DNA from: Phycisphaerae bacterium
GTDB lineage: Bacteria; Planctomycetota; Phycisphaerae; Phycisphaerales; SM1A02
Length of the DNA: 64,000 nucleotides
NCBI GenBank assembly: GCA_016873335.1
Contig: VGXN01000004.1
Span: 1 to 64,000, forward strand
Direction: 5' to 3'
Of the stretch, positions 48,607 through 57,973 are shown piece by piece. Under the pieces are notes generated by a model. The model made no database searches. It had not been told where the DNA came from and saw only the letters and a program-made list of their open reading frames with translations. Position numbers and translations under genes: made by a program. Every line of letters begins with the position of its first letter. Position 1 is the stretch's first letter.

Positions 48607-50850
48607 TCACTTCGCGGGGTCGCCCTCGGCTGCACTCGGCAATCGCTCGGCTGCCTTCGCTGCACGCGACTCGACCTCCTGCCGTACCGAGTCGATCCGC
48701 CCAGGGCGGAACTGCCGCAGCGGATCCGCTGCGAATGACTCGTTGCACATCGCTGCCGCATCGAGCGCAGCGCGCGCGTCCTCAAACCGCCCCTGCGCGG
48801 CGAGCGCGCTGGCAAGACGCAGGTGACTATCGCAGTGTCGCGGATTTGCCACAAGAACGGCGCGCAGCGACTGCTCAAGCCGCACGGCAGCGGCACGGTC
48901 GCTCGGCGCCGCATCGAACGCATCGTTCGCAGCGAGCGATGCGAGCCGAAGTGCCGCGAAACGGCTCCACGCGGCATCCGCGGCGAGCGCCGCCCCCTCC
49001 TGCGCGCTCAAGCGAAGCTGCTCCTGCTCAATCGGAGCCGCCGTATCGCGAGCGGCGGTCAGCCACTGCTCCGAAGCGCACAACGCGAGTGAACGCCGCC
49101 GCGGCGAGTCCACGGATGCCGCTGCAAGCGCCTGCGCTGCATCGCGCCGCGCTGCCGCAAGCCGTTCACGGGACTTTGCCTGCGCCGCATCGAAGACCCG
49201 CTGCGCCGCGGCGACCGCGATGTCATCCTGACGCGTGAGCGCTGGAGCGGTCCACACCACCAGCCACACCGCCGCCGCGGCAGCACACGACGCCCACGCC
49301 GTGGAAGCGATCCACGACGCTCGGCGCGACTGAGGCGCATCTGGCGCATCTGGCGCAGGCGCGGCAGCGAGCACCAACCACGCCCAAAGCACGCTGCCTG
49401 GAAGCCAGAACACCATGTCGATCTGCCCGTGGGTCGCGACCACGCACGCCGCTGCGACTCCACCGACGGCAAGACCCGTGCGCCCGTGCGCATCGCCGCT
49501 GCCACCCTGATGCACTGTCGCCCACGCCGCTGCGACACCAGCGACCGCGCCTGCAGCCCGCCAGAGCCATGCGTCTCCACCGAGCGTTGGCGCTTCAAAC
49601 AGCGCGGAGAGGATCACGCCAAACACGACACTCGCCAGCGCGATCTCACGCGCAATCCTGCCATCGCCGATCGCATCCGTCGTTCGCGGCATCCGTGTGC
49701 CGCCGTGCCACAGCAGGCACAGCATCGCTCCACCGAGCGCAAACCCACTCACGCCGAGCGCGGCGGCCCAGTCGGCAAGCGATCCATGCGCGCTCGTCAC
49801 TTCCTCGACGGCACCGCTTGGTCGCATCTGCATGAACGCCGCCTGAAAGCCGGCGGGTCCGACGCCGACGAGGGGCGCATCCGCAAGCGTCCGCACCGCA
49901 CCCACGAGATACTGCCAGCGGAACCAGAGACTCTGCTCGCCCCATCCCTCACCGACGAATCCGCGCACCACCAGTGCGAGCACAGCGGCGATTGGAAGGA
50001 ACGCAAGTCCATGCGACCAGCGCTCCGATCGCCGAAGAAGAGCGCTCGCCACCGCGCCGATGGCGAGCGCACCGACGCCGCCCTTCGAGCCACTGGCCAC
50101 GACCAGACCTGCGCACAAGAGCGCTGCCAGCGCAAGGAGCGCACGCACCGCCACACGCCCGCCGCCGAGGGCCGCGTTCGCCAGCAGTGTCGCCGTTGCT
50201 GCGGCAACAGTTGCAAAGACGTTTGCAAATCCAAACCAGCCCGTCGGCTCATTCTGCAGCAGCCTCCGTTCGTAGGTCAGCACTTCCGACGATCCAGGGA
50301 GCCACCCCTGAGCGCGGAGGAAGAACTCTCTCTGCTGCTCATAGAACGCCAATGTCGCCTGATGCTCGGCGGTCATCTGCACGAGCCCACGGACCGCGAG
50401 CGCAACCCCGATGCCTGCCAGAGCTGCGAGGAGCGCACGGCGCATCAGCCCCGACCGATCGCGCAAGCAAAATCCGCATACGCCAAGCGCTGCGGCGGTG
50501 GACGCGATCCATGTCGTGCAGCGCCACATCTGTTCGACATCCTGCATCGCATGCGCGGCAGCCACTGCGCACGGCACCATGCACGCGCTCGCCATCCACG
50601 TCCACCAGCGCGGGAGAAGCGCGCGGTCCATCGCGCAGCGCACGAGCAGCCACGCCGCTGCCGCAAACGCGACCGCATCGAGCAGCACGCTCTGCGCGGG
50701 CGTGCCGCCCACGAAGACATCAGGCTGCTGCGCGGGATCCATGTCGAAGACAGGGAGCGCGGCGAATGCGATCATGCACCGCGCGGCGGCGACCGCCAAG
50801 ACGGCGCCGAGCGCCACGCGGTCACTGACAGGTGTGACAGGCTGCGACAC
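48607..50850 (-). CDS. O-antigen ligase-like (Wzy_C) polytopic membrane protein with TPR-like C-terminus
   Basis: Many TM segments; VGVGPAGFQAAFMQ resembles the G-N-F/G-P-G-F ligase motif; C-terminal helical repeats. Start re-assigned to GTG 50850. Confidence 0.7.
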   Translation of the reverse strand: MSQPVTPVSDRVALGAVLAVAAARCMIAFAALPVFDMDPAQQPDVFVGGTPAQSVLLDAVAFAAAAWLLVRCAMDRALLPRWWTWMASACMVPCAVAAAHAMQDVEQMWRCTTWIASTAAALGVCGFCLRDRSGLMRRALLAALAGIGVALAVRGLVQMTAEHQATLAFYEQQREFFLRAQGWLPGSSEVLTYERRLLQNEPTGWFGFANVFATVAAATATLLANAALGGGRVAVRALLALAALLCAGLVVASGSKGGVGALAIGAVASALLRRSERWSHGLAFLPIAAVLALVVRGFVGEGWGEQSLWFRWQYLVGAVRTLADAPLVGVGPAGFQAAFMQMRPSGAVEEVTSAHGSLADWAAALGVSGFALGGAMLCLLWHGGTRMPRTTDAIGDGRIAREIALASVVFGVILSALFEAPTLGGDAWLWRAAGAVAGVAAAWATVHQGGSGDAHGRTGLAVGGVAAACVVATHGQIDMVFWLPGSVLWAWLVLAAAPAPDAPDAPQSRRASWIASTAWASCAAAAAVWLVVWTAPALTRQDDIAVAAAQRVFDAAQAKSRERLAAARRDAAQALAAASVDSPRRRSLALCASEQWLTAARDTAAPIEQEQLRLSAQEGAALAADAAWSRFAALRLASLAANDAFDAAPSDRAAAVRLEQSLRAVLVANPRHCDSHLRLASALAAQGRFEDARAALDAAAMCNESFAADPLRQFRPGRIDSVRQEVESRAAKAAERLPSAAEGDPAK

Positions 50851-50858
50851 GCGGCTGC

Positions 50859-50865
50859 TATCGTA
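50859..50865. promoter_or_regulatory. bidirectional -10 box shared by the O-antigen-ligase-like and LOG-family genes
   Basis: TATCGTA: + strand TATCGT, 6 nt, ATG 50871; - strand TACGAT, 9 nt, GTG 50850. Confidence 0.5.
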
Positions 50866-50870
50866 GGGAA

Positions 50871-51503
50871 ATGCAGGACGCATCCGCGCGAAGGGCCGTC
50901 ACGGTCTACTGTGCCAGCGCGCGCGGCGCGAATGCGGTGCACCTCGCGGCCGCTGCGGCGTTCGGGCGCGCCCTTGCCGAGGCGAACTTCCATCTCGTCT
51001 ACGGCGGCGGTGGGATCGGCCTGATGGGCGAACTCGCGCGCTCCGCGCAGCGGCATGGCGCGCATGTCACGGGCATCATCACCGAACAGTTTCTTTCGCT
51101 CGAACAGGGCTGGACGGGCTGCGACGAGTTGGTTGTCGTCGGATCGATGCACGAACGAAAGCAGCGCATGGAGGACCTCGGCAGCGCATTCGCCGTGCTC
51201 GCCGGCGGACTTGGTACATGGGAAGAGTTCTTCGACACGCTCGTGGGTCGTGTCATCGGGCGACACACCAAGCCGATCGGCATCCTCAACACGGACGGTT
51301 TCGCAGAGCCGCTGCGACAACTGATCTCGCACGGCGTCGAGCAGGGCTTCGTGCGTCATGCGGCGCTCGATCTCCTGCTCGTGCATGATGAGCCGACCAG
51401 TTTGGTTGAACAACTTGCGCGCGCGCTTGCCGCGACCGATCCACTCCCCCATGATCCGCAGCGGATGCTGCCGATGCATGGTCCGCATGAGGGGCGCGGA
51501 TGA
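50871..51503 (+). CDS. LOG family / TIGR00730-like Rossmann-fold protein (cytokinin riboside 5'-monophosphate phosphoribohydrolase-like)
   Basis: VYCASARGAN, LVYGGGGIGLMGELA, MHERKQRM, LAGGLGTWEEFFD. Confidence 0.9.
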   Translation: MQDASARRAVTVYCASARGANAVHLAAAAAFGRALAEANFHLVYGGGGIGLMGELARSAQRHGAHVTGIITEQFLSLEQGWTGCDELVVVGSMHERKQRMEDLGSAFAVLAGGLGTWEEFFDTLVGRVIGRHTKPIGILNTDGFAEPLRQLISHGVEQGFVRHAALDLLLVHDEPTSLVEQLARALAATDPLPHDPQRMLPMHGPHEGRG

Positions 51504-52402
51504 ACGCCCCCGCTGCCGACGGTGGCGCTCATGAGGGCGTCCATGAGGGCGCGCCCATCGGTCTGATCGCCGGCAGTGGCGTGCTGCCGCTCCTCGTCGC
51601 GCAGGGCATTCGGGCGGCTGGTCGCCGAGTCGCGTGCGTCGGGCTGCACGATCACTTCCACGCGGAACTGCCGCACCACTGCGACTCCTTCCACCGCGCG
51701 GGTGTTCTGCAGATTGGGCGGTGGATCCGCCTGTTGCGCGCCTCGGGCGCACGAGACGCCGTCCTGATCGGACGCGTGAAGAAGGCCACGATGTACCGCC
51801 CGCTGCAACTGCTGCGCCAAATGCCCGACCTCCGCACGGTGCTGCTCTACTATCACAGGCTGCGTTTCGATCGGCGAAGTCCTGCACTGCTGGCGGCGGT
51901 CGCCGAGGAACTTGCCGCATCGGGCGTGCATCTGATGGACTCCACGCGCTTCATTCCAGATCACATCGCCACCGAAGGTGTCATGGGTCGCACGACACCG
52001 TCGGCGGCGCAGCAGCGCGACATCGACTTTGGCTGGCCGATCCTTCGCTCGGTCGCCAACCTCGGCATCGGACAGGCGATCACCGTGCGCGACTGTGATG
52101 TGATCGCCGTCGAGGCGATGGAGGGCACCGACGCGACCATCGATCGCACCGCCGCGATCTGCAAGCGCGCCGGCTGGACGATGCTGAAGACCACGCACGA
52201 CAGCCATGACTTGCGCGCCGATGTGCCCACCGTTGGCGTGCAGACGGTGGAACGCATCGCCGCTGCGGGCGGTCGTGTGCTTGTGCTCGGCGCTGGGCGC
52301 GTCATCATGCTCGAACGCGACCGCGTGATCGCCGCGGCGGACCGCCTGGGCGTTGCGCTCGTCGGCATCCGAGGCACTGGGCACGATCCGAAACTGCTGT
52401 GA
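51500..52402 (+). CDS. lpxI: UDP-2,3-diacylglucosamine pyrophosphatase LpxI
   Basis: IGLIAGSGVLPLLVAQGIRAAGRRV; LIGRVKKATMYRP; GIGQAITVRDCDVIAVEAMEGTDATI. Confidence 0.9.
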   Translation: MNAPAADGGAHEGVHEGAPIGLIAGSGVLPLLVAQGIRAAGRRVACVGLHDHFHAELPHHCDSFHRAGVLQIGRWIRLLRASGARDAVLIGRVKKATMYRPLQLLRQMPDLRTVLLYYHRLRFDRRSPALLAAVAEELAASGVHLMDSTRFIPDHIATEGVMGRTTPSAAQQRDIDFGWPILRSVANLGIGQAITVRDCDVIAVEAMEGTDATIDRTAAICKRAGWTMLKTTHDSHDLRADVPTVGVQTVERIAAAGGRVLVLGAGRVIMLERDRVIAAADRLGVALVGIRGTGHDPKLL

Positions 52403-52977
52403 GCGATCCACCGTCTGTCCGCTTCGTCTCGCGCGCGGGGTTCAAGTTGCAGCATGCGCTCGAGATCTTCGGCGTTCCCGTGGAGGGGCTCGATTGTGCC
52501 GATTTCGGCTGCAATGCCGGGGGTTTCACCGATTGCCTGCTGCAGCGCGGTGCTCGCCGCGTGACGGCGATCGACACGGGCTACGGCATGCTCGATTGGC
52601 GACTGCGCAACGACTCCCGCGTCGATGTGCAGGAGCGCACGAACGCGCTGCACGCGCCGCCACCGAGCGGCGGGGTCGATCTCGTGGTGATGGATCTCGC
52701 GTGGACATGTCAGCGCCACTCGGTGCCCGCGGCGCTGCGATGGCTGCGCCCGAATGGTCGCATCATCACGCTCATCAAGCCCCACTATGAGTCGCAGGGC
52801 GGCGAGCGAAAGGCACTTGTGAAGGGTGCGCTCCCGCCTGAGGTCGCGGCGGCGGTCGTGGCGCGCGTCCTCGGATCGATGCCTGAACTCGGCGCACAGG
52901 TGCTCGCGGATTCACCGAGCCCCGTCATCGGGGGAGGGGGCAACAGCGAGCATCTCGCCCTGCTTTCGAGGTGCTGA
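52399..52977 (+). CDS. TlyA/FtsJ-like RNA methyltransferase lacking the N-terminal S4 domain
   Basis: RFVSRAGFKLQHALEIFGVPVEGLDCADFGCNAGGFTDCLLQRGARRVTAIDTGYGMLDWRLRND; GTGA overlap with lpxI. Confidence 0.82.
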   Translation: MSDPPSVRFVSRAGFKLQHALEIFGVPVEGLDCADFGCNAGGFTDCLLQRGARRVTAIDTGYGMLDWRLRNDSRVDVQERTNALHAPPPSGGVDLVVMDLAWTCQRHSVPAALRWLRPNGRIITLIKPHYESQGGERKALVKGALPPEVAAAVVARVLGSMPELGAQVLADSPSPVIGGGGNSEHLALLSRC

Positions 52978-53041
52978 ACGCCCACGCCGAAGATGGTGTT
53001 TCGCCCGATGAAAGTGCGTCATTTTGGAGCCCGATTCGCCA

Positions 53042-53074
53042 CCTGAAATCGCCTCCTTCGGGTAGAATTTCAGG
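53042..53074. repeat. inverted repeat CCTGAAAT-N17-ATTTCAGG over the gyrA promoter region
   Basis: Direct reading; right arm overlaps the 3' end of -10-like TAGAAT (53063-53068). Confidence 0.85.
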
Positions 53075-53080
53075 CTTCCT

Positions 53081-55756
53081 GTGAGCAGCACGAATACTCC
53101 CTCTCCCGACCCGTCGTCCACGCTCGGACTGGTGATCGACAAGACGATCGACCGCGAACTTCATGAGTCGTACCTCGTCTATGCGATGAGCACGATCATG
53201 GACCGCGCGCTCCCCGATGTGCGCGATGGACTGAAGCCTTCGCAGCGGCGCATCCTCGTCGCGATGAATGATCTGAACCTGACGCCGGGGCGCAAGCAGA
53301 TCAAGTGCGCAAAGATCTGCGGCGATACGAGCGGCAACTACCACCCGCACGGCGAATCGGTCATCTACCCCACGCTCGTGAACCTCGGACAGGCATGGAA
53401 GACCCGCGCGCTGCTCGTCGACAAGCAGGGCAACTTCGGCTCGATCGAAGGCGATCCGCCCGCTGCGATGCGTTACACCGAAGCGCGCATGACGGGCGTC
53501 GCCGTGGCGATGCTCGAGGATCTCGACAAGGGAACCGTCGATTTCCGTCCCAATTACGACGATCGGCTCATGGAGCCGATCGTGCTGCCCGGCAAGTTCC
53601 CCAACCTGCTGGTGAACGGCTCTTCGGGCATCGCCGTCGGCATGGCGAGTTCGATGGCCCCGCACAATCTCACCGAGATTGCGAAAGCCATCGCCGCGAC
53701 GATCGACAACCCATCGATCGGTCTCGAAGGGCTCATGGCGATCGTGCAGGGACCGGACTTCCCAACGGGCGGAACGATCGTCGGACGACGCGGCATCATC
53801 GAGGCGTATGCGACGGGTCGCGGTCGCCTCACGGTGCGCGGCAAGGTGCGCCACGAGACGCGCGATGGACGCGCGGTGCTCCTGATCGAGGAGATCCCCT
53901 ACCAAGTCGTGCAGAGCGCGCTGATCGAGAAGATCGTCGAGGCAAAGAAGGAAGACCGTATCCCCGACATTTCCGATGTGCGCAACCACAGCGGTCGCGA
54001 CGCGCAGACGCGCATCCTTGTGGTGCTGCGCAAGGGCGCGGATCCTGCCGTGGTGGAGCGACAGCTCTACGAGTTCACGCCGCTGCAGACCACCTACAGC
54101 ATCATGAACATCACGCTGGTGAACGGTCAGCCGAGAACGCTGCCATTCACCAGCCTGATTGGCTGCTACATCGATCATCGGCGCGACGTGATTCGCCGCC
54201 GCACCGAGTTCCTGCTGCGGCAGGCGCGCCAGCAGGCGCACAAGCTGGAGGGCTTGGTGTACGCCGTATGCGACATCGATGCGGTGATTGCGATCATCCG
54301 TGGCTCACACACGCGCGAAGAGGCGATCGAGGCGCTCCTCGCGCGCGCGTTCCGCATCGCACCCGACCATCCGAACGCCCCGCTCGTCCCGAAGCGAATC
54401 GCCGAGGCATCCCGCCGCGGCGACGGCGCGCGACTGACGCGCGTGCAGGCGGAAGCGATCGGCGCGCTGCGCCTGATCCAACTCGTCGGACTCGAGATCG
54501 AGCGTCTGGCGCGGGAGTTCACTGACCTGCTCGCGGAGATTGACCGCCTCGAGGCGCTGTTGGCGGACGACAGGCTGATCCTGCAGATCATCCGCGCCGA
54601 TGTGCTGCAGTTGGCGGAGCGCTTTGGCGACGCGCGCCGCACCACGATCGAGGCGGGCGAAGCCGACGACTTCAACCTCGCGGAACTCATCCAAGAGCAT
54701 GATGTGGCGGTGACCGTCTCACACGAGGGGTTCGTGAAGCGGTTGCCCGTGGACACGTTCCGCACGCAAGGGCGCGGCGGCATCGGCATCCGCGGATCCG
54801 ATGCGAAGGACGGCGACTACATCGAACGCGTCTTCATCGCGAGCACGCACAATGACCTCCTGTGCTTCACGAACACGGGACGCGTCTACCGCACGAAGGT
54901 CTGGCAGATCCCCGAAATGTCCCGCACCTCGAAGGGGCGCTCGGTGCAGAATGTGATCGAACTGAAGGCGGGCGAGCACGTGGTGGCCTACCTGCCGATC
55001 CGCGACTTCGAGGCGCGCGAGGACTACCTCTTCTTCGCCACAGCGAACGGGCGCGTGAAGCGTTCCTCGTTGAAGGACTACCGCAATGTTCACCGCACAG
55101 GCATCATTGCCGTGCGGCTCAATGAAGGCGACCGCCTCGTGAATGTCGTCGAGACTTCCGGGCAGGACCACATCCTGCTTGCGACAGCCGAGGGCATGGC
55201 GATCCGCTTTGATGAGAACGATGCCCGCGTCATGGGGCGCGACACCGCGGGCGTCGCGGGCATCGATCTTGCCGATGGCGATGAACTGGTCGGACTTGTG
55301 CGCTGTGACGACACGGCACAGCTGTTCACCTGCACGGAGCATGGTTTCGGCAAGCGAACGGACATGACCGAGTATCTCGTCCATCAGGATGACGGACAAA
55401 CGCGCGCGCAGTCGCGCGGCGGCAAAGGGCGAATCGACATCAAGACCGATGAGCGGAATGGTCGAGTCGTTGCCGTGCATCCGATCCACGAAGATGACGA
55501 TTTGATGTTCGTCTCGAAGGGCGGCATGGTGGTCCGCATCCGTGCTGCCGATGTGCGGCTCGTCGGTCGGAACACGCTGGGAGTTCGCGTGGTCAAGTTG
55601 CAGGATGACGATGCCCTCGTCGGTGCGGCGCGCTTCGACCGCGCGGATGAGCCGCCGCAGGACGCGAACGCGGCGTCCGCCGGGAGCTTGTCGAACACCC
55701 CAACCGCAGGGTTGCCCCCAACAAGGGCGGATGGTCCGTCCGCCAACGGAGCGTGA
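53081..55756 (+). CDS. gyrA: DNA gyrase subunit A
   Basis: SYLVYAMSTIMDRALPDVRDGLKPSQRRIL, GNYHPHGESVIYPTLV, MRYTEARMT; C-terminal beta-pinwheel; GTG start. Confidence 0.95.
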   Translation: MSSTNTPSPDPSSTLGLVIDKTIDRELHESYLVYAMSTIMDRALPDVRDGLKPSQRRILVAMNDLNLTPGRKQIKCAKICGDTSGNYHPHGESVIYPTLVNLGQAWKTRALLVDKQGNFGSIEGDPPAAMRYTEARMTGVAVAMLEDLDKGTVDFRPNYDDRLMEPIVLPGKFPNLLVNGSSGIAVGMASSMAPHNLTEIAKAIAATIDNPSIGLEGLMAIVQGPDFPTGGTIVGRRGIIEAYATGRGRLTVRGKVRHETRDGRAVLLIEEIPYQVVQSALIEKIVEAKKEDRIPDISDVRNHSGRDAQTRILVVLRKGADPAVVERQLYEFTPLQTTYSIMNITLVNGQPRTLPFTSLIGCYIDHRRDVIRRRTEFLLRQARQQAHKLEGLVYAVCDIDAVIAIIRGSHTREEAIEALLARAFRIAPDHPNAPLVPKRIAEASRRGDGARLTRVQAEAIGALRLIQLVGLEIERLAREFTDLLAEIDRLEALLADDRLILQIIRADVLQLAERFGDARRTTIEAGEADDFNLAELIQEHDVAVTVSHEGFVKRLPVDTFRTQGRGGIGIRGSDAKDGDYIERVFIASTHNDLLCFTNTGRVYRTKVWQIPEMSRTSKGRSVQNVIELKAGEHVVAYLPIRDFEAREDYLFFATANGRVKRSSLKDYRNVHRTGIIAVRLNEGDRLVNVVETSGQDHILLATAEGMAIRFDENDARVMGRDTAGVAGIDLADGDELVGLVRCDDTAQLFTCTEHGFGKRTDMTEYLVHQDDGQTRAQSRGGKGRIDIKTDERNGRVVAVHPIHEDDDLMFVSKGGMVVRIRAADVRLVGRNTLGVRVVKLQDDDALVGAARFDRADEPPQDANAASAGSLSNTPTAGLPPTRADGPSANGA

Positions 55757-55805
55757 CTCGACTCAACGGCTGGGTCCGAGCGGACTCGGGTGGTAGCATC
55801 GCGCC

Positions 55806-56144
55806 ATGGCGCTGAATGAATGGTCTGAAACGGTTCTTGTCGGTGAGTTGTCGGACGAACCTGGTCTCACGGACGATCTGCAACTGCTCTTGCAACGGTC
55901 GGAGGGCAAGTCGAAGGACTTCCATGTGATCCTCGACTTCTCAAGCGTCACCTACCTCAACTCCTCGAATCTCGCGCAGATCCTGCAGCTTCGGAAGGTG
56001 CTTGCGGCGTCCAAGTCCACACTGCATTTGTGTGGTGTCAAGGATGGCGTGTGGAGCATCCTGCTGATGACGGGACTCGATCGACTTTTCAAGTTCACCG
56101 ACGACCTGCCCACGGCGCTTGCCGCCGCGCAGACAGGCGCCTAG
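55806..56144 (+). CDS. STAS-domain protein (anti-sigma factor antagonist-like)
   Basis: VILDFSSVTYLNSSNLAQILQLRKVLAASKSTLHLCGVKDGVWSILLMTGLDRLFKF. Confidence 0.85.
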   Translation: MALNEWSETVLVGELSDEPGLTDDLQLLLQRSEGKSKDFHVILDFSSVTYLNSSNLAQILQLRKVLAASKSTLHLCGVKDGVWSILLMTGLDRLFKFTDDLPTALAAAQTGA

Positions 56145-56192
56145 TCACCCCAAAGCCTCCCACACGCGCTCAAGCGCGGACTCACCCGTTCC

Positions 56193-56699
56193 ATGCGCAT
56201 CCGCCGAACAGCACACGAACCGCGGATCGAACTCATCCCGCTCATCGATGTGATGATGTTCCTGCTGTCGTTCTTCATCTACTCGCAGGCGCTCGCCGTG
56301 CGTGTGAGCGTCATCCCGATGGAACTGCGCAAGTTCCAGAGTGGACAGGCGGCGAAGCCCGCTCCAGCCGCCACCATTTCGATCGCACTCGACGGCAAGC
56401 TCTTCTACAACCGCGTGCCGTGCGCGCTCACGGAACTTGCAGGGCGCGTGGCGGAATCAAAGCAAGAGGATCCCAAGACGGTCATCTACATCGCCGTTGC
56501 GGATGGTCAAGGAACGATTGACCGCGCGCCGCTGATGCAGGCGGTCTGGGACAAGCTGCGCGGCTGCGGGCTTTCCGTCAACTTCGTTGGCAAGCCCATG
56601 GAGTCCGATGACAAGTCGCCGACTGGACCACCGACTGCGCCGCCAGCGCCACAGCCAGCGCCACAGCCAGCGCCCGCAACGACGGCACCAACACCGTGA
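56193..56699 (+). CDS. ExbD/TolR family biopolymer transport protein
   Basis: RIELIPLIDVMMFLLSFFIYSQAL; VIYIAVADGQGTIDRAPLMQAVWDKLRGCGL. Confidence 0.85.
   Translation: MRIRRTAHEPRIELIPLIDVMMFLLSFFIYSQALAVRVSVIPMELRKFQSGQAAKPAPAATISIALDGKLFYNRVPCALTELAGRVAESKQEDPKTVIYIAVADGQGTIDRAPLMQAVWDKLRGCGLSVNFVGKPMESDDKSPTGPPTAPPAPQPAPQPAPATTAPTP
56643..56674 (+). repeat. 12-bp tandem repeat CCAGCGCCACAG (2.7 copies)
   Basis: Direct reading of 56643-56674; encodes APQP repeats at ExbD C-terminus. Confidence 0.95.
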
Positions 56700-57946
56700 A
56701 CGAGGCTCGCCACGAGAACGCGCCGCTGTTCTTCGGTTTCGTCATCGCCATCCTGCTGCATCTTCTCGTTGCAGTGCCTGCACTGCAGGCATCTTGGGGT
56801 GTCGGCGGCGCAAGTCCGCTGAACTCGTCACTCGATGGTTCGAGCATGTCCGAGCAGAAGTTGCGCGAGCGACTTGCGAAGGCGCTGCAGGAAGAACTGG
56901 AACGCGCGGCGCGCGAGCAGGAGAACGAAGTGGTCCCTGGTATGGAGAAGGGCTCCGACGAGGGGATGACGTGGATCGGGTACGAGGAGTACCAGCAGCA
57001 TCTCGCTGCGCACGGCGAGACCGATCAGGCGGCGTTCACTGAAAAGGACGCGGGCGGTGGCGGCGCGCCGCAGGCAGGCGAGCAAGCATCCGGTGCACAA
57101 TCCGCGGAGCCACCTCCGTCGGCGCCGGCACAGACGCAGCCGCCCGCGCAACTGACGCAGCCCACACCTCCCGTCGAAGCGGTGTCCGCGGCCAGCCCGC
57201 GCCCATCGCCCGAGCCATCGGACACGAAGGGGTTCGAGCCGCAGCCCACGGCGGACAATCTGCCGCCGACTGCACCCGATGGCACGGATGCGGTCTTGCC
57301 CCCCGCGCTGCGCCGCGAGGAAACGCAAACGAATTCAACCGCGCAGTTACCCCCGACTGCACCAAAGCGCGACGACGCGATGCCAGAGCCAGTACCCCGC
57401 CCCGAAACGCCGCCTGCAACCGCACTTCCGCCAGCGACCGCTCCGCAGGTACCGCAACCGCAGGCACCGCAACAACCGACATCACAGTCGCCCACCCAGC
57501 CTGCACCGCAGACACCAACCCAGCAGCCGGCGACCTCTCCATCGGTTGCGCCAGCGGCTGGGCTTCCCGGCAGCGTCGGTCCGGGGCAGAGTCAAGGGGA
57601 ACGCTCCGACCGCGAGTCGGATGCCACGAGCATCGCCGATGTACCGCCATCACTCTGGAAGAATGGCAAGCCGCTCGCACGCAAGGGACTCGAGATCAAG
57701 ACCAAGAAGCCCGCGCTGCCGATCCTGACGCAGTTGACGACACGACCTGGGAATCCCATCTGCGAGATCCTGTTCGGCAAGGACGGCGTTCCCGTCTCGT
57801 GCAAGGTGCTGCTGTCGAGCGGCTACCCAGATGTCGATGGACCGGTCTTGGATGCGCTGTACCGCTGGCGCGCGAAGGGATCACAACTCGACAAACTTGC
57901 GCCCGGGAAGACGCTCACCTTCCGTGTGCGTTTCATCCTCAACTAG
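56696..57946 (+). CDS. TonB-like energy transducer protein
   Basis: N-terminal TM anchor, long Pro/Gln/Thr-rich spacer, C-terminal TonB-like domain (SCKVLLSSGYPDVDGPVLDALYRWRAKG...LTFRVRFIL). Confidence 0.8.
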   Translation: MNEARHENAPLFFGFVIAILLHLLVAVPALQASWGVGGASPLNSSLDGSSMSEQKLRERLAKALQEELERAAREQENEVVPGMEKGSDEGMTWIGYEEYQQHLAAHGETDQAAFTEKDAGGGGAPQAGEQASGAQSAEPPPSAPAQTQPPAQLTQPTPPVEAVSAASPRPSPEPSDTKGFEPQPTADNLPPTAPDGTDAVLPPALRREETQTNSTAQLPPTAPKRDDAMPEPVPRPETPPATALPPATAPQVPQPQAPQQPTSQSPTQPAPQTPTQQPATSPSVAPAAGLPGSVGPGQSQGERSDRESDATSIADVPPSLWKNGKPLARKGLEIKTKKPALPILTQLTTRPGNPICEILFGKDGVPVSCKVLLSSGYPDVDGPVLDALYRWRAKGSQLDKLAPGKTLTFRVRFILN

Positions 57947-57973
57947 ATACGCAACGGGTTTCGCGCAGTCCGG

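Noticed and set aside
50851-50883. ORF-track ATG start (50883) of the O-antigen-ligase-like gene
   Set aside because: Lies upstream of the TACGAT -10 box and overlaps the divergent gene start; GTG 50850 fits the local pattern better, though unproven.
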